Source of the DNA: Mucilaginibacter sp. UBA5151
GTDB taxonomy: Bacteria > Bacteroidota > Bacteroidia > Sphingobacteriales > Sphingobacteriaceae
Length of the DNA stretch: 25,865 nt
Assembly: GCA_002413785.1 (NCBI GenBank)
Contig: DHXR01000037.1
Coordinates: forward strand, 48,696-74,560
Direction of reading: 5' to 3'
Shown: positions 22,226 to 25,865 of the stretch, piece by piece
Position numbering within the stretch: position 1 is the first letter of the stretch
Layout of the letters: every line of letters starts with the position of its first letter
Notes under the pieces: model-generated
What the model was told of the DNA's origin: nothing
The model's input: the letters and a program-made list of their open reading frames with translations, nothing else
The model's database searches: none
Position numbers and translations under genes: made by a program

Positions 22226-23083
22226 TTAATAAGGAAAAACAAGCAGGGGAACGGTAATAAGCTGAGGCAGCGTATCAGTGATATACCGTCCGATAATTTC
22301 CTCAAAATGAAACCGGTGGTTTACCATAACAAGTATATCATTATGCATGCCGCTGATCAGTACATCAACTACTTTTTCCAGGTTTTTCTCTTTAATATTA
22401 TTAAAAAAAAGCCGGTCATAATTTACATTATTGCTGACCTCTTCGCTGAAAACGGTCAGGGCATACTTCTCGTCCATATCGGGCAAACCTTTTGCCGACA
22501 TGTGCGCTATCGACAACGATGCGTCCCAGGGTCTGGCAATTTCAGCTAAATAACGTACCACCTGTATGCGGCAATACCGCAGGTCGGCAATGTAAACCAA
22601 ACGCTCGATATCTTTTAAAGCCCAGCGTGCCGGGATGAGCAGTAAAGGGCAAAGCACCCTGTTTAGCACGGTATGGATATTTAAGTGCATTTTAGTATGT
22701 GCCGCCGGTGCTTCATCGCCTATACCTTTTATCATCATCCAGATATGGTTTCTGTTGACCAGTTCTATTACTTCACTTTCGTTCATGCCCGAAAAATCAA
22801 ACTCTTCGATCTCCGGCTTAAATCCTTCCTGTAGTTCGTTTAAGGCTTTCAGGTGATTATGGATTTCAGAAAACGGGCAGTCTTTGCTTTCCTGATAGCT
22901 GTACAAATCTGCTCCGCCTTTAACAATAATTCCGGCAGCCACTTTTTCAACAGCTTTCCTTGTCTTTGGAAAAGTGTTAACCAGCATCAGATCTAACTCA
23001 ACCCTTTGGGCTATGGCCAGGGCAAATTCAGCGGCATGTTTTGCTTCCGGAGAATTATCGTTAATGATCAGCAGCTTTCTCAT
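22226..23083 (-). CDS. Tandem universal stress protein (UspA family)
   Basis: A 285-residue cytoplasmic protein made of two Usp folds. Domain 1 starts RKLLIINDNSPEAKHAAEFA (2-21) and ends near HTVLNRVLCPLLLIPARWAL. Domain 2 runs from IERLVYIADLRYCRIQVVRY to TDTLPQLITVPLLVFPY. Both repeats keep the terminal pattern of Usp proteins (Lx-hydrophobic-PxLxxP), but the ATP-binding GxxG-x9-G(S/T) motif is not recognisable (MVNHRFHFEEIIGRYITDTL in domain 2). It is therefore probably a non-nucleotide-binding type. It is the likely first gene of a uspA-mgtA transcript and is divergent from the 604-aa gene, with a CRP/FNR-like dyad upstream of each. The start is ATG at 23083. Confidence 0.8.
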   Translation of the reverse strand: MRKLLIINDNSPEAKHAAEFALAIAQRVELDLMLVNTFPKTRKAVEKVAAGIIVKGGADLYSYQESKDCPFSEIHNHLKALNELQEGFKPEIEEFDFSGMNESEVIELVNRNHIWMMIKGIGDEAPAAHTKMHLNIHTVLNRVLCPLLLIPARWALKDIERLVYIADLRYCRIQVVRYLAEIARPWDASLSIAHMSAKGLPDMDEKYALTVFSEEVSNNVNYDRLFFNNIKEKNLEKVVDVLISGMHNDILVMVNHRFHFEEIIGRYITDTLPQLITVPLLVFPY

Positions 23084-23115
23084 AATATCAGTTTAAAGCT
23101 AAACTGTGTTACCAT

Positions 23116-23158
23116 TAAAGGTGGCAAATACTTCATAAGGAACAAATGACGGCGGTCA
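23116..23158 (-). promoter_or_regulatory. CRP/FNR-like dyad and -7-like box before uspA
   Basis: TGACGGCGGTCA (23147-23158) is a perfect TGAC-N4-GTCA dyad. On the minus strand, 23 bases later, is CACCTTTA (23123-23116), a partial -7 box. The inferred start lies about 25 bases before the ATG. Confidence 0.55.
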
Positions 23159-23480
23159 CTAATCTCCTCTTTTTCAATAAAAGCAGCAGTAAGAACTGCA
23201 TTTAACTTTAATTAAAAATACCGACTTAATTTTGAGATAGTACAACCTTTTTGTCATTTTTTTAAAAACATGATTCAAAATCTCAATAATTTTAAGGGGC
23301 CTGTCCTAAAAAACTTGTGATAAAATATTTACTAAAAATATTCGTTAATAAATAAGTCATCGCCCCAAAATAGCAGCCTGTTTTTTCAAAATGGCGTTTG
23401 TCATCCTTCAGAAAAGGCATTATTATCCGATAAAATTATGCGGCTGTTTTACAAAGAATGATAAGCAAAGCTTAAAAAAG

Positions 23481-23522
23481 TGACCTGCGTCAGTTTTTTT
23501 GGTGCTGCAAAACGTAACTTTG
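23481..23522 (+). promoter_or_regulatory. CRP/FNR-like dyad and exact -7 box before the 604-aa gene
   Basis: TGACCTGCGTCA (23481-23492) is a perfect TGAC-N4-GTCA dyad. After 22 bases comes TAACTTTG (23515-23522), an exact TAnnTTTG. With a start 5-7 bases past the box the dyad centre falls near -41.5, the class II activator position. The leader is about 42 bases. Confidence 0.65.
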
Positions 23523-23569
23523 GTAATTGAATTGGCCGGCGATGGCATTTTCATTATTTTATTTTTATT

Positions 23570-25384
23570 ATGAGTCATACATTTCATATCCCTGTGTTAG
23601 GATTAGGTTATTCGATAGATACACCGCTTAAAGTTGCACGTTATGGTATTTCGTCTGTGATGTCGATAGTCGACGATGAACTGATTGAAAGAATGCGGGA
23701 ATTTCATACAGGTGATAAAGAAGATTTTGAACCTATACCCAAGTCGGCTCCGGACAGCCGGGAAAGACGGATCACTTCTTATTTGAACCTGGTAAAAAAG
23801 AAAGTGGATAAACAATTTGAAAAATTAAAAAAACAGCCCTTTAAAAAAGGGAGCGATATATGCCGCTATTTCGAACTGCTGCCTGAGTCATCATTATTAA
23901 AACGGGGATATGACATGATGATGGATTTTTCTGATAATGAACAGAAATTAGCTTTCCAGGATATCCTGCGTGGCACTATGACTAAAGGGGACATTGACGT
24001 AAACATCATGTCCAAGCTGGATAAAATGAACTTTAACAGCGATGATGAATATACCGGCGATGAAAACACCGATGCCGTAGTAGCCTTGCGCGCATTTGCC
24101 AAAAGCGACCTCGAATCGTCCGTGATTTTATCAGCAGGGATGAACCCACGGTTGTATGGCTCATTGGAGAACTTAAAGGATTTTCTCCCCGATGAAAACG
24201 GCAAACTACGGAAAAAGGTTATTTTAAAGGTAAGTGATTTCCGTTCGGCGCTGATTCAGGCGAAGTTCCTGGCAAAGAAAGGGATTTGGGTTTCGGAATT
24301 CAGAGTGGAATCAGGACTTAATTGCGGCGGGCATGCCTTTGCTACACAGGGTTACCTGCTTGGCCCCATCCTCGAAGAATTTAAACAAAAAAAGTCCGAA
24401 ATGATCAGCGAGTTATTGGGGCTTTACCAGGCGGCCTTAACAAATAAAGGAATAAACTGCGCTGCTGCGCCGGTACAAAAGCTAAGCGTGCAGGGTGGCA
24501 TTGGTACAAGTGCCGAAAACGATTTTCTGCTCCAATACTACGAACTTGACGCCACCGGCTGGGGGAGCCCTTTTTTACTGGTACCCGAAGTTACCAATGT
24601 CGATGACGAAACCTTTAAGCTTTTACAAAATGCCAAAGAGGATGATTTTTACCTGAGCGGCGCCTCGCCACTGGGTATTTTATTCAATAATTTTAAAAAT
24701 ACGACTATTGAAAAGCAGCGCTTACACCGCCTGGAAAGAGGCCGGCCCGGAAGCCCCTGTACAAAAAAATACTTGGTTACCAATACCGAATTTACCGAAA
24801 GGCCTATCTGCACCGCATCGCGGGAGTACCAGAATTTGAAAATAAAACAACTGCAATCGCTGGCTTTACCCGAGGATGAATATAACCGGCAATTTGAATC
24901 GGTAACTGAAAAAATATGCCTTTGCGAGGGCCTTTGTTCATCGGTTTATATAAAAGACAATATCAGCAAGCCTAAAGAAAACAGGGCGGTTGCCATTTGC
25001 CCCGGTCCAAACCTGGCCTATTTTTCGGGGAGCTATACACTCGAAGAAATGGTAAAGCATATTTACGGTAAGCTTGACCTGCTTGATAAAATTAAACGTC
25101 CGCATGTATTTATCAAAGAGCTGAATCTTTATATTGATTACCTGCAGGAAGATATCAAGACCCAGTTGAAGGACCTTAACGATAAAAAGAAGAAAAGCCT
25201 CGACAATTTTAAGGCCCAGCTCCAGGAAGGTATAAACTACTACAAACAGCTTTTTAACGACCTGCCCGACCAAACCTCAAATATGCTGCAGGGTTGGTTT
25301 GAGGAACTCAGCGCTTCGGAAAATAAACTGAGAGAGACACTTATTGAAAGTAATAAGGATAGCCTGGTTGGGGTTGTTGGGTAG
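23570..25384 (+). CDS. Uncharacterised 604-aa protein, nitronate-monooxygenase-like core with cysteine cluster
   Basis: I do not recognise a named family. The start IPVLGLGYSIDTPLKVARYG (7-26) and SSVMSIVDDELIE recall the first strand of TIM-barrel flavoenzymes such as nitronate monooxygenase or IMP dehydrogenase. Later VILKVSDFRSALIQAKFLAK, FRVESGLNCGGHAF (244-257, like the AGGH motif of nitronate monooxygenases) and VQGGIGTSAENDFLLQY (307-323, like a phosphate-binding GGIGT loop) support that fold. The region 90-200 is an insertion. Then come cysteines C397, C414, C450, C452, C456 and C477 (PCTKK, PICTAS, ICLCEGLC, AICPGP), a possible Fe-S or metal site. A helical, charged tail (about 515-595, NLYIDYLQEDIKTQLKDLND) is probably a coiled coil. 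No signal peptide. It is monocistronic with its own terminator, and divergent from uspA. Confidence 0.7.
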   Translation: MSHTFHIPVLGLGYSIDTPLKVARYGISSVMSIVDDELIERMREFHTGDKEDFEPIPKSAPDSRERRITSYLNLVKKKVDKQFEKLKKQPFKKGSDICRYFELLPESSLLKRGYDMMMDFSDNEQKLAFQDILRGTMTKGDIDVNIMSKLDKMNFNSDDEYTGDENTDAVVALRAFAKSDLESSVILSAGMNPRLYGSLENLKDFLPDENGKLRKKVILKVSDFRSALIQAKFLAKKGIWVSEFRVESGLNCGGHAFATQGYLLGPILEEFKQKKSEMISELLGLYQAALTNKGINCAAAPVQKLSVQGGIGTSAENDFLLQYYELDATGWGSPFLLVPEVTNVDDETFKLLQNAKEDDFYLSGASPLGILFNNFKNTTIEKQRLHRLERGRPGSPCTKKYLVTNTEFTERPICTASREYQNLKIKQLQSLALPEDEYNRQFESVTEKICLCEGLCSSVYIKDNISKPKENRAVAICPGPNLAYFSGSYTLEEMVKHIYGKLDLLDKIKRPHVFIKELNLYIDYLQEDIKTQLKDLNDKKKKSLDNFKAQLQEGINYYKQLFNDLPDQTSNMLQGWFEELSASENKLRETLIESNKDSLVGVVG

Positions 25385-25412
25385 TTGCTTATTGTTTTCT
25401 GTTTTATTTTAA

Positions 25413-25456
25413 AAAGCCGTGTAAAAACTGTTGAGTGCAGTATTTTACACGGCTTT
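25413..25456 (+). terminator. Strong hairpin terminator after the 604-aa gene
   Basis: AAAGCCGTGTAAAA (25413-25426) and TTTTACACGGCTTT (25443-25456) form a perfect 14-bp stem with a 16-base loop, followed by GTTTTG. It lies 28 bases past the stop. It would work in both directions. Confidence 0.85.
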
Positions 25457-25540
25457 GTTTTGAACGGGGCAGGCATCGCATTTTTAGCCCCTTTTCATCA
25501 TAGCCATCAAACCGTATGCATAAAGGCCTTACGCATTTTT

Positions 25541-25618
25541 GTCTGAACCCGAATTTTTGGAATTTAGGAATTGCCGGAATTCTAAAAATTCATAAATTCG
25601 ATGAATTCGGGTTCAGAC
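25541..25618. repeat. 78-bp palindromic repeat with GTCTGAACCCGAATT ends
   Basis: The arms GTCTGAACCCGAATT (25541-25555) and AATTCGGGTTCAGAC (25604-25618) are perfect complements. The inside is a run of GGAATT-like words that pairs imperfectly. From memory, repeats with GTCTGAAC...GTTCAGAC ends are scattered between genes in many Bacteroidetes genomes, with variable interiors. Confidence 0.85.
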
Positions 25619-25634
25619 GATCTGCCTGTCTATC

Positions 25635-25678
25635 GTTTCCCCTTACTGTCCCGGCAGGGTCTGTCGCAGACGACCCTC
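25635..25678 (+). repeat. Dispersed GC-rich repeat, copy D
   Basis: Contains GTTTCCCCTTACTGTCCCGG followed by CAGGGTCTGTCGCAGACGACCC. It is a variant of the GTCTGCSGCAGAC core with the same CAGGG flank as copies A-C, and it runs directly into the 66-bp inverted repeat. Confidence 0.55.
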
Positions 25679-25737
25679 AATGCTATTAAGTTAAGGAAAT
25701 TTACACGCTCCGCCAATACCTTTTAGCCCCACCTAAA
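25672..25737 (-). repeat. 66-bp inverted repeat, right copy
   Basis: Reverse complement of 8-73 with 65 of 66 bases identical. Together the two copies bracket nearly the whole window in inverted orientation. Confidence 0.9.
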
Positions 25738-25787
25738 CGGCAAAGCCCTCATGAACACCTTTAAAAAACAATAATTACGTGAATAAT

Positions 25788-25865
25788 CCTTCCCGGTAGG
25801 GAGGACTTAAAAAAATGAACGCGAGCGCAGTTAAAGTCTCCCCAACCGGGGGAGATTTAGAGGGG
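25788..25865. repeat. GC-rich hairpin repeats, partial at the window edge
   Basis: CCTTCCCGGTAGGGAGG (25788-25804) and TCTCCCCAACCGGGGGAGA (25837-25855) are each self-complementary and lie 32 bases apart. The second continues into TTTAGAGGGG at the window edge. From memory this combination recurs in intergenic DNA of Sphingobacteriales. The window's first bases (GGGAGGATTTAGGTGGGG) look like the end of a related copy. Confidence 0.65.

Larger units (their letters stand above)
23084..23569. other. 486-base divergent control region
   Basis: It holds the two CRP/FNR-like promoters (23116-23158 for uspA, 23481-23522 for the 604-aa gene). Between them lies about 320 bases of AT-rich DNA (60-70 per cent by eye) with no protein-like frame and no strong hairpin. 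A small RNA gene cannot be excluded. Confidence 0.55.
25385..25865. other. Gene-free right end packed with repeats
   Basis: 481 bases without a gene. In order: the terminator, a long imperfect palindrome (25541-25618), copy D of the GC-rich repeat (25635-25678), the right 66-bp inverted repeat (25672-25737), and two GC-rich hairpins (25788-25804 and 25837-25855). Confidence 0.7.

Noticed and set aside
22111..22305. 64-codon minus-strand frame between uspA and mgtA
   Set aside because: It overlaps the end of uspA in another frame and has no protein-like features beyond hydrophobic runs from AT-rich DNA.

Overview
The window looks like chromosomal DNA of a Bacteroidetes bacterium, most likely a Sphingobacteriales member such as Mucilaginibacter or Pedobacter (inferred). 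The grounds are the gene families present, the near absence of Shine-Dalgarno sequences, promoters resembling the Bacteroidetes -7 box TAnnTTTG, several TTG starts, and many short intergenic palindromic repeats. No rRNA, tRNA, CRISPR array or intact insertion sequence was seen.

Layout. 1-368: repeats, including the left copy of a 66-bp sequence whose inverted partner lies at 25672-25737. 369-1838: an atypical pyruvate-kinase-like protein. 2003-4618: a small accessory patch with a DUF2683-like antitoxin beside a frameshifted RelE/ParE toxin, a coupled pair (small basic protein plus a TIR/deoxyribosyltransferase-like protein), two orphan ORFs, and a second antitoxin-like gene with only a stub of a partner. 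4683-9342 (minus): an operon for a 2-oxoacid:ferredoxin oxidoreductase (korB, fused gamma-alpha korA) and a GltD-like flavoprotein carrying extra 4Fe-4S clusters. 9907-11130 (minus): DUF1015. 11452-12954 (plus): FGGY gluconokinase, ending inside an octamer repeat array. 13075-13674 (minus): a small predicted outer-membrane barrel, with a ModE-type Mo-box in its promoter. 13834-17230 (minus): ModE-like regulator, XdhC, O-methyltransferase and an NHL-repeat lipoprotein, tightly spaced. 17347-18849 (minus): L,D-transpeptidase. 18986-19417: coiled-coil hypothetical. 19555-23083 (minus): Mg2+ P-type ATPase preceded by a tandem universal stress protein. 23570-25384 (plus): a 604-aa protein of unknown function with a nitronate-monooxygenase-like core and a cysteine cluster. 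25385-25865: terminator and several palindromic repeats.

Main hypothesis. Four genes scattered over the window (pyruvate-kinase-like, L,D-transpeptidase, universal stress protein, 604-aa protein) share one promoter layout: a dyad TGAY-N4-RTCA, which has CRP/FNR half-site spacing, then 22-23 bases, then a -7-like box. This is the geometry of a class II CRP/FNR-activated promoter. A fifth dyad lies before the 143-aa gene and a variant lies before the kor operon. I read this as a low-oxygen or redox stress regulon in which the 604-aa protein is an uncharacterised member. A second regulatory story is molybdate: a ModE-like repressor made next to XdhC, and a near-perfect Mo-box over the promoter of the small outer-membrane barrel gene.
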